From the NCBI RefSeq assembly GCF_963678635.1, contig NC_087064.1:49457346-49521345 (forward strand): 64,000 nucleotides of DNA. Direction: 5' to 3'. The stretch comes from Symsagittifera roscoffensis. Lineage: Eukaryota; Xenacoelomorpha; Acoela; Convolutidae. Shown piece by piece: positions 44,812 to 57,210 of this stretch; within the stretch, counting starts at the first letter, position 1; each line of letters starts with the position of its first letter. The notes under the pieces were generated by a model. That model had not been told where the DNA came from. It was given only the letters and a program-made list of their open reading frames with translations, and did not search any database. The translations under genes were made by a program, and so were the position numbers.

Positions 44812-46600
44812 TTTTGAAACATAAAAATGTTGTTTCTTTGTATAAATTTTTCAATATCGTAACGTTTCTTTTGCCTCATTAAAATTTTCTGATTCGTTCC
44901 GACCATTTAAAAAGTGGGCAAGAACTTTGTATTCGGGTTTTTTTTTAGTTTTCTTGTTCTTTCCACGCAAAATCAGGTATCACAAATAATTATCGGAATG
45001 GGTCGAGTGATACATCATATTAAAGCCTTTTCAATCGAACGTTTTAAAATTTCAAAAATGTTCTCACAGTTCTCACAGAGTCATTTTTTTTTTACAATTC
45101 TTTTTCGCTTTTTTTGTCAATTTTATTCAGTTCTTCGAATGGCTTTTTTACTATGACTGTCAAATATGCCCAAATTTTTTCTAGATCTTTCTCTCACATC
45201 AGGCGGAAAAAAACGACACTAATTTCTAAGACTGTGGTCGGAATATTCTGTGCTACTTGCACAGTAACCGGCTATCTTTGTCTTTAATTTGTGTTCGGAC
45301 AATTTTACGGGGTGTGAGAAAACTATAGTGCAGCTAATGTTTTCATAGCCGATTTCGAGTACACTAAAGTACATTCATCTGGGGTCAAGAGTCAAAAATG
45401 GCAGTTAAATAACCCCTTTTCAGCCGTAAAAATTTCTGCCCTAAAAATGCTCAATTTGGAGAAAAGGAGGTCTGGAATTTTGAATATTTTCAAACAAAAT
45501 CATACGAAATTATAAACGACATGCTGAGAGATTGAAAGCTCAATTTATTAACTCATATAATTTTAACTATTTTTACGTCAACTCTGGCAGACTTTACGGA
45601 AGTAAAAGGCCATATGCTGAAAAATAACATGAAACATTTTTGCAAAAAAAATCAGGGAAAAAAGGGTGATATATTTTTTTAAATCATCTTTTAATTAATT
45701 TTACATCAATCGATCTGGTTGGAACTGTATACTGTATTTGTTACTCGCAGAGCAACCAGCAAGTTTTTTAATGTTCAACTTTATAATTGTAACATAAATT
45801 CCAACCATTGCCGTCATCAAATCAGCTCATCTGTACTTCGGTACACCCAAAAACCGTTGGTTCCTTGGAAGCTGCCCAGAAAGTCTTATAAACTTAGTTA
45901 TTTCTCAGAAAAAAAAGCATTCTAAAACCAACTTTCCTCTGAATTTTTTTGAATGTTTTGAAGGTTTTTTGAGCATAGAACATTAGTAAGGGCCCTAAAT
46001 TACTCCAGTTTCTTGGATAACTCGAGAACAGATAGTAAAACACTTGTTCTTTCAATTTTTGAACCAATTTGTTGTAAGTAAACATTAATTACATTTTTAA
46101 GCAACAAAATACTGGTTTTTCATATGATTAACTTATTACGAGTCAGTTACTTTCTGTTAAGGCTACAGCGATTTTATGATAGAAAACAAATTTAACCCTG
46201 TAGCACTCAATTATTTGTAATTTATTTGTTCAAGACAAAAATACTAGATTATATGGTCTAAATATTTTATTAGAATAATTTTGATTTTTGTCAATAATTT
46301 GGGAATTATAATCTGTTTTTTTTCTCCATTTAATACCAAGAAACTTCTTTTTCTCTCCATATAATCGCAATTTACTTTTTTTGTTTTGTTTTTGTTCCCT
46401 AAATAATTACAATAAAGTTATTATTTGTACCAAATACTGGCAACAAAATCTCTTTTTTGCCATATTCGCTAACTTACATGACTCATTGTAAGCATAACTT
46501 TTGGCCTTTAAAGCCAAAATCTTATTATTAGTGTGCTGCAAATTTTTTACGAGTTTCTTTGATGAGCACAATTTCCTTTATTTTAATCATGATTTTTAGT
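44812..46600. other. AT-rich intergenic DNA
   Basis: No gene recognised. A 45-bp word block at 45232-45286 is shared with 11549-11592. The stretch at 44940-45060 resembles IDH3G intron 5 near 16910-16990 (GCAAAATCAGGT...ACATATCAC/ACATCATATTAAA). Confidence 0.45.
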
Positions 46601-49600
46601 ATATTAGCGTATTGTGTATCCATTGTGCCTTCCTTCCTTCTTCATCACATTGCCTTCGATTATTTTGGAAGCAGGGTTTTCTAAATAACTCCAGTAAAAT
46701 CTGATTTTTTATTGACCATTTTTAGTTAATTCAGCATGGTACCGGAGTTAAGGGGGCGTGGTTTTGCGGATCTTCACTCCTCCACAAGGATTTGACCCAA
46801 AAAAAACCCTGTGGAAAAATTATATTAAAAAATCTAGTTTTGGCTGACCGAGCATAAACATTTTCTGTGGGCGCCGGGCGCCAAAATACACTAACATTGA
46901 GAAGAAGCTATTTTTTATCGAAAGCTTCTTCACAACATCGTTTTTGAGCTGTTTATTTATGAAATTTGCCTACAGCGCAGTAATTTTGATCAAAATACAG
47001 TTTGTCTTGAGTTTCGGAAAACCTCGCAGAAAACCAATTTAGTATTTAGTTATTTTAAGGGGGAAGTGCGCGCCACAACAGCGCAATTTTTTGGTCATTA
47101 TTTTCCTTGATTGTTTTTGAAAAGAAGACACTCAGTAACGTTTGAAAATCTTCTAACAAAATTTGAATCTCTTTTGAGAAGTTCTAGTTAGTTTATGGTC
47201 GCAAAGCTCCTGTTTTGTTGCTCTTAGTTTCCGATTCAATGAGATGTTGATCTTAAATTATCTCCACGTTTTTTCAGGATAATTTATTTTTTTGCAAAAC
47301 AAATTGAAGAAAATCTGTTCTTAAGCTTATAATTGCATAAAAAACATTGTGTTTTTATGGTGCTTTACTTCTTCATCATATTGCTTTTGATTGTTTTGGA
47401 ATTAAAAATCAACCGGGCTTTCCAAAAAAAACTCCCGTAAGAACTGAATTTTCAATGACAGTTTTTTTTGATAATTCATTTTCACAATGCTCCAGGCGTG
47501 TTCTTTTTCTATCTAGATCTGATTGCTTGTTAATGAATCAGTTTATTACCTTAAACTCATCAAGAATTCATTACGCATTTAACCAGCAAAAAAAAAGTTT
47601 TTTTTTGATAATTTTTAGTTTATTCAGCATTGAACCGGATTTAGGGGGGGGGGATGGGTTTGCATATTTTCCCTCCTCCACAAAGATTTGACCCTCTGTT
47701 GACCCAAAAACCCCCCTTTTAAGACATCTATTTTAGGCTGATCGACCCTAAAAGTGTTCGTGTTCTCTGGGCGCCTGGGCGCCAAAATACACTAATTTTC
47801 AGAGGAAAGTTTTTAAAATCGAAATCTCCCCGAAAACATCGTTTTTTTTGCTGTTTATTTTTGAAATTTCCTACAGCGCAGTAATTTTGATCAAAATACC
47901 TTTTGTTTTGAGTTTCGGAAAAGCTCGCAGAAAACCAATTTAGTATTTAGTTATTTTAAGGGGGAAGTGCGCGCCACAACAGCGCAATTTTTTGGTCATT
48001 ATTTTCCTTGATTGTTTTTGAAAAGAAGACACTCAGTAACGTTTGAAAATCTTCTAACAAAATTTGAATCTCTTTTGAGAAGTTCTAGTTAGTTTATGGT
48101 CGCAAAGCTCCTGTTTTGTTGCTCTTAGTTTCCGATTCAATGAGATGTTGATCTTAAATTATCTCCACGTTTTTTCAGGATAATTTATTTTTTGCAAAAC
48201 AAATCGAAGAAAATCTGTTCTTAAGCTTATAATTGAATAAAAAACATTGTGTTTTTATGGTGCTTTACTTCTTCATCATATTGCTTTTGATTGTTTTGGA
48301 ATTAAAAATCAACCGGGCTTTCTAAAAAAAACTCCCGTAAGAACTGAATTTTCAATGACAGTTTTTTTTGATAATTCATTTTCACAATGCTCCAGGCGTG
48401 TTCTTTTTCTATCTAGATCTGATTGCTTGTTAATGAATCAGTTTATTACCTTAAACTCATCAAGAATTCATTACGCATTTAACCAGCAAAAAAAAAGTTT
48501 TTTTTTGATAATTTTTAGTTTATTCAGCATTGAACCGGATTTAGGGGGGGGGGGGGGGGGGGTGGTGGGTTTGCATATTTTCCCTCCTCCACAAAGATTT
48601 GACCCTCTGTTGACCCAAAAACCCCCCTTTTAAGACATCTATTTTAGGCTGATCGACCCTAAAAGTGTTCTCTGGGCGCCTGGGCGCCAAAATACACTAA
48701 TTTTCAGAGGAAAGTTTTTAAAATCGAAATCTCCCCAAAAACATCGTTTTTGAGCTCTTTATTTTTGAAATTTCCTACAGCGCAGTAATTTTGATCAAAA
48801 TACCTTTTGTTTTGAGTTTCGGAAAAGCTCGCAGAAAACCAATTTAGTATTTAGTTATTTTAAGGGGGAAGTGCGCGCCACAACAGCGCAATTTTTTGGT
48901 CATTATTTTCCTTGATTGTTTTTGAAAAGAAAACACTCAGTAACGTTTGAAAATCTTCTAACAAAATTTGAATCTCTTTTGACAAGTTCTAGTTAGTTTA
49001 TGGTCGCAAAGCTCCTGTTTTGTTGCTCTGAGTTTCCGATTCAATGAGATGTTAATCTTAAATTATCTCCACGTTTTTTCAGGATAATCTGTTTTTTTTG
49101 CAAAACAAATCGAAGAAAATTTGTTTTTAAGCTTATAATTGCAATAAAACATTGTGTTTTTATGGTGCCTTACTTCTTCGTCATATTGCTTTTGATTGTT
49201 TTGGAATTGAAAATCAACAGGGTTTTCTAAAAAAAAATCCCGTAAGAACTGAATTTTTCAATGACAGTTTTTTAGATAATTCATTTTCACAATGCTCCAG
49301 GCGTGTTCTTTTTCTATTTAGATCTGATTGCTTGTTAATGAATCAGTTTATTACCTTAAACTCATCAAGAATTCATTACGCATTTAACCAGCAAAAAAAA
49401 AGTTTTTTTTTGATAATTTTTAGTTTATTCAGCATTGAACCGGATTTAGGGGGGGGGGGGGGGGGGTTTGCATATTTTCCCTCCTCCACAAAGATTTGAC
49501 CCTCTGTTGACCCAAAAACCCCCCTTTTAAGACATCTATTTTAGGCTGATCGACCCTAAAAGTGTTCGTGTTCTCTGGGCGCCTGGGCGCCAAAATACAC

Positions 49601-51800
49601 TAATTTTCAGAGGAAAGTTTTTAAAATCGAAATCTCCCCGAAAACATCGTTTTTGAGCTGTTTATTTTTGAAATTTCCTACAGCGCAGTAATTTTGATCA
49701 AAATACCTTTTGTTTTGAGTTTCGGAAAAGCTCGCAGAAAACCAATTTAGTATTTAGTTATTTTAAGGGGGAAGTGCGCGCCACAACAGCGCAATTTTTT
49801 GGTCATTATTTTCCTTGATTGTTTTTGAAAAGAAGACACTCAGTAACGTTTGAAAATCTTCTAACAAAATTTGAATCTCTTTTGAGAAGTTCTAGTTAGT
49901 TTATGGTCGCAAAGCTCCTGTTTTGTTGCTCTTAGTTTCCGATTCAATGAGATGTTGATCTTAAATTATCTCCACGTTTTTTCAGGATAATTTATTTTTT
50001 GCAAAACAAATCGAAGAAAATCTGTTCTTAAGCTTATAATTGAATAAAAAACATTGTGTTTTTATGGTGCTTTACTTCTTCATCATATTGCTTTTGATTG
50101 TTTTGGAATTAAAAATCAACCGGGCTTTCTAAAAAAAACTCCCGTAAGAACTGAATTTTCAATGACAGTTTTTTTTGATAATTCATTTTCACAATGCTCC
50201 AGGCGTGTTCTTTTTCTATCTAGATCTGATTGCTTGTTAATGAATCAGTTTATTACCTTAAACTCATCAAGAATTCATTACGCATTTAACCAGCAAAAAA
50301 AAAGTTTTTTTTTGATAATTTTTAGTTTATTCAGCATTGAACCGGATTTAGGGGGGGGGGGGGTGGTGGGTTTGCATATTTTCCCTCCTCCACAAAGATT
50401 TGACCCTCTGTTGACCCAAAAACCCCCCTTTTAAGACATCTATTTTAGGCTGATCGACCCTAAAAGTGTTCTCTGGGCGCCTGGGCGCCAAAATACACTA
50501 ATTTTCAGAGGAAAGTTTTTAAAATCGAAATCTCCCCAAAAACATCGTTTTTGAGCTCTTTATTTTTGAAATTTCCTACAGCGCAGTAATTTTGATCAAA
50601 ATACCTTTTGTTTTGAGTTTCGGAAAAGCTCGCAGAAAACCAATTTAGTATTTAGTTATTTTAAGGGGGAAGTGCGCGCCACAACAGCGCAATTTTTTGG
50701 TCATTATTTTCCTTGATTGTTTTTGAAAAGAAGACACTCAGTAACGTTTGAAAATCTTCTAACAAAATTTGAATCTCTTTTGACAAGTTCTAGTTAGTTT
50801 ATGGTCACAAAGCTCCTGTTTTGTTGCTCTGAGTTTCCGATTCAATGAGATGTTAATCTTAAATTATCTCCACGTTTTTTCAGGATAATCTGTTTTTTTT
50901 TGCAAAACAAATCGAAGAAAATCTGTTTTTAAGCTTATAATTGCAATAAAACATTGTGTTTTTATGGTGCCTTACTTCTTCGTCATATTGCTTTTGATTG
51001 TTTTGGAATTGAAAATCAACAGGGTTTTCTAAAAAAAAATCCCGTAAGAACTGAATTTTTCAATGACAGTTTTTTAGATAATTCATTTTCACAATGCTCC
51101 AGGCGTGTTCTTTTTCTATTTAGATCTGATTGCTTGTTAACGAATCAGTTTATTACCTTAAATTTGTTACGCATTTAACCAGCAAAAAAAATTTTTTTTT
51201 GATAATTTTTAGTTTATTCAGCATTGAACCGGATTTAAGGGGGCTTGGGTTTGCATATTTTCCCTCCTCCACAAAGATTTGACCCTCTCCCCTCTGTTGA
51301 CCCAAAAACCCCCCTTTTAAGACATCTATTTTAGGCTGACCGACCCTAAAAATGTTCTTTGAGCGCCTGGGCGCCAAAACACACTAATTTTGAGAAGAAA
51401 GTTTTTAAAATCGAAATCTCCCCAAAAACATCGTTTTTGAGCTGTTTATTTTTGAAGTTTCCTACAGCGCAGTAATTTTGATCAAAATACCTTTTGTCTG
51501 GAGTTTCGGAAAAGCTCGCAGAAAATCAATTTAGTTTTTACTTATTTTAAGGGGGAATTGCGCGCACAAAAATATAATTTTTGTTCACATTTTCCAACAA
51601 ACACAGGAAACGCATTTTTGGCCAGCTTTTTTCCCGTGATTGTTTTGGAGAAGAAGAAGACCATCAGGAACATTTGAAAAATGTCTAACAAAAATTGATT
51701 TTTTTTCTGGCGAGTTTGAGTTAGTTCACGGTCGCATTGCTTGTTTTGTTGCTCTTAGTTTCCGATTCAATAAGCTTCAGATTCGATTGTCTATGCCTCA
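46600..51800 (+). repeat. Tandem array of ~900-bp units with two-unit higher-order pattern
   Basis: The word TTGTGTTTTTATGGTGC recurs at 47347, 48247, 49152, 50054 and 50954, giving periods of 900, 905, 902 and 900. A diverged, deleted copy precedes (about 46622) and the last copy decays after about 51560. Units 2+3 and 4+5 are near-identical as pairs: units 3 and 5 share GTGCCTTACTTCTTCGTC, and units 2 and 4 share the shortened GTGTTCTCTGGGCGC and GAGCTCTTT. The basic evolving unit is therefore a dimer of about 1.8 kb. Each unit has a poly-G tract of variable length after CCGGATTTA and the palindromic GGCGCCTGGGCGCC. The 70-130-codon ORFs in each unit start at TTG and run through the G tract, so they are not genes. 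Confidence 0.95.
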
Positions 51801-53714
51801 ATTTTTTTCTGTACACTAATTTGAAATTATAAAATCATCAAAAATTTTTAAAACCTTTGGCAAAAACTAAGTTTTCACTGAATTTTAAGTTAAATCAGAG
51901 TCGCAATGATCCTTTTTGGTGACTTTTTTTCTATACTTGTTTTTTTTAAGATGGAAATGTTGCCTAAAATGAGTCATGCTTATAAGTAGATTTTCTGGGG
52001 GTTCTATGGCGACACAAATTGACTTTATTGCAGTTATAAGCTTAAAAACAAGATTTTCTTGGGTTTATGTGGCAAAAAAAAATTAGATTTTTTTGAAATA
52101 ACGTGGATATAAATATATACATTTTGGTGGAATTATAATGCGATATAATCGTTGAGGAAAATAACCATTTTTGCGCTATTACAATAGGAAATGTTGCTTA
52201 ATTGTTTACACACAACCGTTTATGATGGCAAAATTTTTGGCAAGATTTTCTCAATATGATCCATTTTTACCCGAAAACTTTTGTTGTTGGCTGGTTGCCA
52301 CCAAATCAGCTCATATTTTTTTTCTTTAATTCCACAAAACAGCGCGTTGCCCTGCAAGTTGCTCCGAAATTCCTATCTCAGTTATATTCCTTAAAAAAGT
52401 TCATAAACCTCTTCTGTCTGAAATTTTTTTCAATTTTGTGTTTTTTTTGCGAGTGTTGCCTCGGCAGAATATCTAAATGAAAGCTTAGAAAGTTAGTAAT
52501 AGTACTAAACTGACTACTACTTCTTTGATAAAGCAATAAAACACGAAATTTTTCGACCAATTTTTCAAATTAAAAATGTTTGTGTTTTTTAAATCGTTTT
52601 GCTTAAGAACCACTGAAAAACTTGTTTTCAACATTAAAAATTTTGGCTTGAACAGCTGCTCGTAGTTTAACGACAGCCACTCGTTTGATTTGTTTTCACT
52701 AACTTACTACACCTTTCTCGGACTAAGCTTACACAATTTTTTGATTTGGTAAGTTAACAATTGGTGAGCAAATGAAACAAATCAGCTCCCGAAAGTGTTA
52801 ATCAGTTACTTACATCTGATTGCAACCAACAACAAGAAGTATTCACCTTTTTGTACAAGAAAAACTAGGAAACTAGGAAGTTGTTTCTTGTTAATCAGTT
52901 CCACTATTAAAGTTGACAATAAACTGTAAAAACAACGTAAAATAACTTTAAAATGACCGTCTAGAAAATCGGGCTTCCTTTTATCAAATGGTGGGACCAA
53001 ATTTCTAAAATTCAACCACAAAGTTCAAAAGAAACAAAATGACTGTCGGCGAAAATAAATACCCTTTTTGAAAACCCTGGCAATACATTTGCCCAGCGGT
53101 ATTCTGGGCCATGTATATAGCTAGCTTGCAATTGTCTCTGTGATCTAATACGAAAATCTGCATGTGCTTCAGTGGTTCAACAAGTACTTTCATGACAAAA
53201 TGTCGAAAGCTTTTACTACTTGATTGCAAAAAGTATCTGCGTACTTTCGATTGATCTCAGCACAAAGACAGCTTTGAGACATTTAATGCAAATGCTAGAG
53301 AAGGGTTTTAACATTATCTTTTTACGATAGTCGTTATTTTTGCTTTAAATTATCAGAAAAACGTATTCCAGCCCTAATTTAAAAAGACTTTTTTAGAAAA
53401 TTTGAAGGAACATTTGCTGAAGGACACTATCGCGCAGCCTGCAAATATAAACTTTCATTACATAGGAAGCGTTTTTCGATTGGCTATCGAAGCTTTGATT
53501 TCATGTTTCTAATTTTCATTCATAGCAGCTTGACACTTTCTACAATAATTAGAAATACATTTTTAGTCAAGAAAATGCAAGTTGTCATTTTTCTGTTTTC
53601 ATTGACATATATTATATAAGACTGTAGATGTAAGAACTTTTTTTCTGCAGATTGAGCGAATCAATGTCCATAATCAATAAACAATTTGAAAATGCTCTTC
53701 GATAATTTTCAATA
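51801..53714. other. AT-rich intergenic DNA
   Basis: No gene or repeat recognised except a CTAGCTTGCAATTG word near 53122 related to the dispersed segment at 11300. Confidence 0.45.
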
Positions 53715-55910
53715 GCGTCGGAGAGAAAGTTGAACCAGTTATAGGAGCAACATTTTGCTTCCACATTTGCGCCAAAACTGAAAAGAAAGACAAAGGCTTC
53801 GAGACACTTAATTATATTTCAAACTAAAATTTTATGCATTGGCCTTTTTATGGTTTTATGGTTTAAATACGGCATTTTAAATTGTTTTTAGTATGAGTTT
53901 CTGAGAGGTACACTTCAGCAAAGTAGGCGAAAGCATCTTTGTAATACTGAGAACAAACTGTGTACAAATTTACAATTTCCAAATGACGCAAAAAAGTCCC
54001 ATTTTTTCGTTCAAAAAATTAGCCATTTTTTCGTTCAAAAGACGCGATGTACGCCAAAAAAAACCTACACTAGAGGATTTCATGTTTCATTCAAGTGTGG
54101 CGTGTGGCTCCATAATTACAGCACACACTAAATTTTTTGAAACTTTTCATTAATAACTTCCGTTCAAATTTGTCTTTTCTATATCTTATAGTTTTTTATC
54201 CAGTTGTACCGCCATAACTCCAACTATAAATTTAAAGAAAGCCTTAACTCGCAAAGTTTGAAAATAAATTTATAAGTATAGAGTTTCGAGTTAAAGTCGA
54301 CGGCGATAGCCGGCTCTAAATTTTGTATAAAATCCTACTTTCTCTTGGCAAGCTCTCAACATGCTGGCGCGACTGGGGCGATGAATTTTCTGCGAACTAT
54401 TTTGCCAATGCGAGTTGTCTTTTATTGCGAGTTATCTTTTGTTGCGAGTTGTAGCATTACGGTTTACACTGATCTTTGCATACTCAAAGACAAAAGATGC
54501 AGCGGGTATATAATTTCAGCATCCTCATTTTCTGAAGTTATGAATGCAAAAACGTGTATTATGTTCATGATTTAGCTTAACAAAATAAACAATTTGAAAA
54601 ATGTTATGTATTTGTTGTGATATGATAACAGATGGAAGATTTTCCAAATTTTCACATAGGCCATCGCCAATAAAAAACAACCAAATTTGGATGCAAAATC
54701 TAAACCAAATTTGGTTTATAAAAAACAATATTTGTCTCTTTAGACATTTTTGACTGGAAAAATTTACGAAGGTGGTTAACTCATTTCAGATATGTTTCGA
54801 CTGGCTTTAGCAATTTAAGTTGCTCAAGCTAGTTGAAGCATATCTGTATTGAGTCAAGCACCTTCTAAGTTTTTTCAGTCAAAAAAGTCTAGAGAGACAA
54901 ACTTTACTCATATTTTGTGGACAAATAGCTAATTATGCAGAACCAATTTTCTTAAACCAAATTTGGTTTATATTTTGGATCCAAATTTGGTTGTTTTTTT
55001 ATTGGCGATGGATTTTGTGAAAATGTGGAAAACCTTCCAGCTGATTTCATATTAAAACAAATGAAAAACTTTTTTAAATCGATTATTTTGTTAAACTAAG
55101 TCATGATCATGATACACGTTTTTGCATTCTTAACTTCAAAAAATGAGGATGCTGAAATCCCGCTGCATCTTTTGTCCTTCGAGTATGAAAAGATCGGTGT
55201 AAACCGTATTACTACAGCTCGCAACATAAGACAACTCGCAATAAAAGACAACTCGCATTGGCAAAATAGTTCGCAGAATATTCATCGCCCCAGTCGCGCC
55301 AGCATGTTGAGAGCTTGCCACGAGATGGTAAGAAATTATACGAAATTTAGAGCCGGTTATCGAAACTCGAAACTCTATACTTATAAATTCATTTTCAAAT
55401 TTTGCGAGTTAGCGCTTTCTTTAAATTTATAGTTGGAATTATCGCCGTACAACTAGATAAAAACTATAAGATATAGAAAAGACAAATTTCAACGGAAGTT
55501 ATTAATGAAAAATTTGAAAAAATTTAGTGTGTGCTGTAATTTTAGAGCCACACGCCACACTTAAACGAAACATGAAATCCTCTAGTGTAAGTTTTTTTGG
55601 CGTACAACGCGTCTAGATGGCTAATTTTTGAACAAAAAACTAGGACTTCTTTGCGTCATATGGAAACTGTAAATTTGTGCACAATTTTATCTCAGTATTA
55701 CAAAGACGCTTTCGTTTACTTTGTTGAAGTGCACCTCTCGGAAACTCATACTGAAAACAATTTAAAATGCCGTATTTAAACCATAAAACCATAAAAAAGC
55801 CAATTTTAGTTTGAAATTTAATTAAGTGTCTCGAAGCCTTTGTTTTAGTTTCAGTTTTTGCGCAAATGTGGATAGCAAAGTGTTGCTCCTATCAACTTTC
55901 TCTCCGACAC
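53715..55910. repeat. 2.2-kb near-spacerless palindrome (giant inverted repeat)
   Basis: Two arms of about 1.1 kb are reverse complements around a centre at TTAA, 54815-54818. They can be followed outward from GCTTTAGCAAT/GTTGCTCAAGC, through AACCAAATTTGGTTT blocks (54705, 54955), the CAACATGCTGGCGCGACTGG block (about 54357 left, 55310 right) and AGTGTGGCGTGTGGC (54095 / 55550), to GTCGGAGAGAAAGTTGA at the outer ends (53717 / 55909). The arms differ by scattered substitutions and small indels, so the structure is old. The similar short ORFs in the two arms are mirror images, not genes. It could be a foldback transposon or an inverted segmental duplication. Confidence 0.92.
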
Positions 55911-57210
55911 TAAAAGTAAGCCGTTTTTCGAGACCATTTCTGGATTTTAAAATTTTGTTAAAATGGAAACGATATCTCAAATTTTTGAAGAAGAACTTCA
56001 TTTTTTTGACCCCAGAAAAGTTTTTGAACAATAGTTTTTCGAAAACTTTTTTTTGTTTGACATATTTTTGTATACCCAGGGTTTTGAATGACTAATTCAA
56101 AATTTTAAATTAAAAAATTGGCATTTTTGGACAATTTTGCCAAACTTCTTTTTTGCATATTATTGTTTGTGTAAGAGATCTTGATGCAGGTCATTTCCAA
56201 TGCATTGTACATGTAAGACAAAGACCGTTTAACTTTAGATGACTCAAGCTTCGGATTACAAGGCTCTTTGTCACTCTGATTCGGTTACAAACAACAACCC
56301 CCAATACTGATCAAAAGTTGATCAGAGTCAAGTTATAGATTGAACAAAAACCCCAGATTGACCAAAGTTGCTAGTCATATATGGAAATATGTTTATCATA
56401 GACCTTTTGTGCAACTGCAGAAAAATTGTATGAATAGCATTTTTGGTCAACACGGATTTGTTTTTGATCTATAACTCCACTGAATTCAACATTTGTTCTG
56501 ACTGTGGTCGAAATATTTTCGACTGTGCTTGACTTTTTTCGACATCTGCCATCGAAATTGGATACGTTTCGACTGAAATCGGCCTATGTTTTGACTCTGT
56601 TTGACTTATCTTTACACTGGACTCGACCGAAATCAGGTATGTTTCTACTTTGTTCTCGATTTAAAATTGCTTCTCGACTCAAAAATTCAGTTGCAAAACT
56701 GCACCTTAAAGACATTCAGCATTTCGGCCCGGGTAGCAGCGTTTGAATCAGGCCAAAATTATCAAAATGGTGCAATCAAAATGTGATCTTGGTCATGTCA
56801 TCAAAACCGAAGGACTCTTAAGTGTAATGATTCATGTAATCATTTTTCATATTCATGCTTCCTCATGGCACTGTTTTGAGTTTTTCAACCACAATTTATT
56901 TATTCTTTAGACGGGTATCTTTAGCTCAGTATAACTTTTAATTTTATTTTCGACGTCGCTTTTTTCAACATTTTGATTTCTTTTCCGACATCTCGTAATG
57001 AAAATAAGATTACGCATTGCTTTTATATTAAGTTTTCTTTCGGTTTCATTAAGTTTGATGCTGTTCAATGCCAGCCAGATGAACTTCATTAACTATTTGC
57101 AATCAACCTTATATAGTAATTCCAAGATTCGGTTAAATTTAAAGAGATTCGAATTAAATACAATGAAGCCAAGAAGAGTAATTCCATCTCTTCGAATACT
57201 CTATGATATC
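55911..57210. other. AT-rich DNA upstream of the protease gene
   Basis: No gene recognised. At about 56500-56660 a degenerate repeat of TTCGACTG/TTTGACTT-like words is visible. The protease frame stays open upstream to 56998, but I take the ATG at 57211 as the start. Confidence 0.4.

Noticed and set aside
47347-51178. Five related ORFs of 74-128 codons (CFYGALLLHHIAFDCFG)
   Set aside because: They are copies of one tandem DNA repeat, begin at TTG, end through a variable poly-G tract and show no domain. The protein similarity follows from the DNA repeat.
54345-55321. Pair of opposite-strand ORFs starting SSQHAGATGAM
   Set aside because: They are mirror images of the two arms of the palindrome, with no start context or domain.
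56998-57210. Upstream extension of the protease frame to an earlier ATG
   Set aside because: The frame is open, but the ATG at 57211 gives a standard signal peptide and usual protease length; the upstream part is AT-rich.
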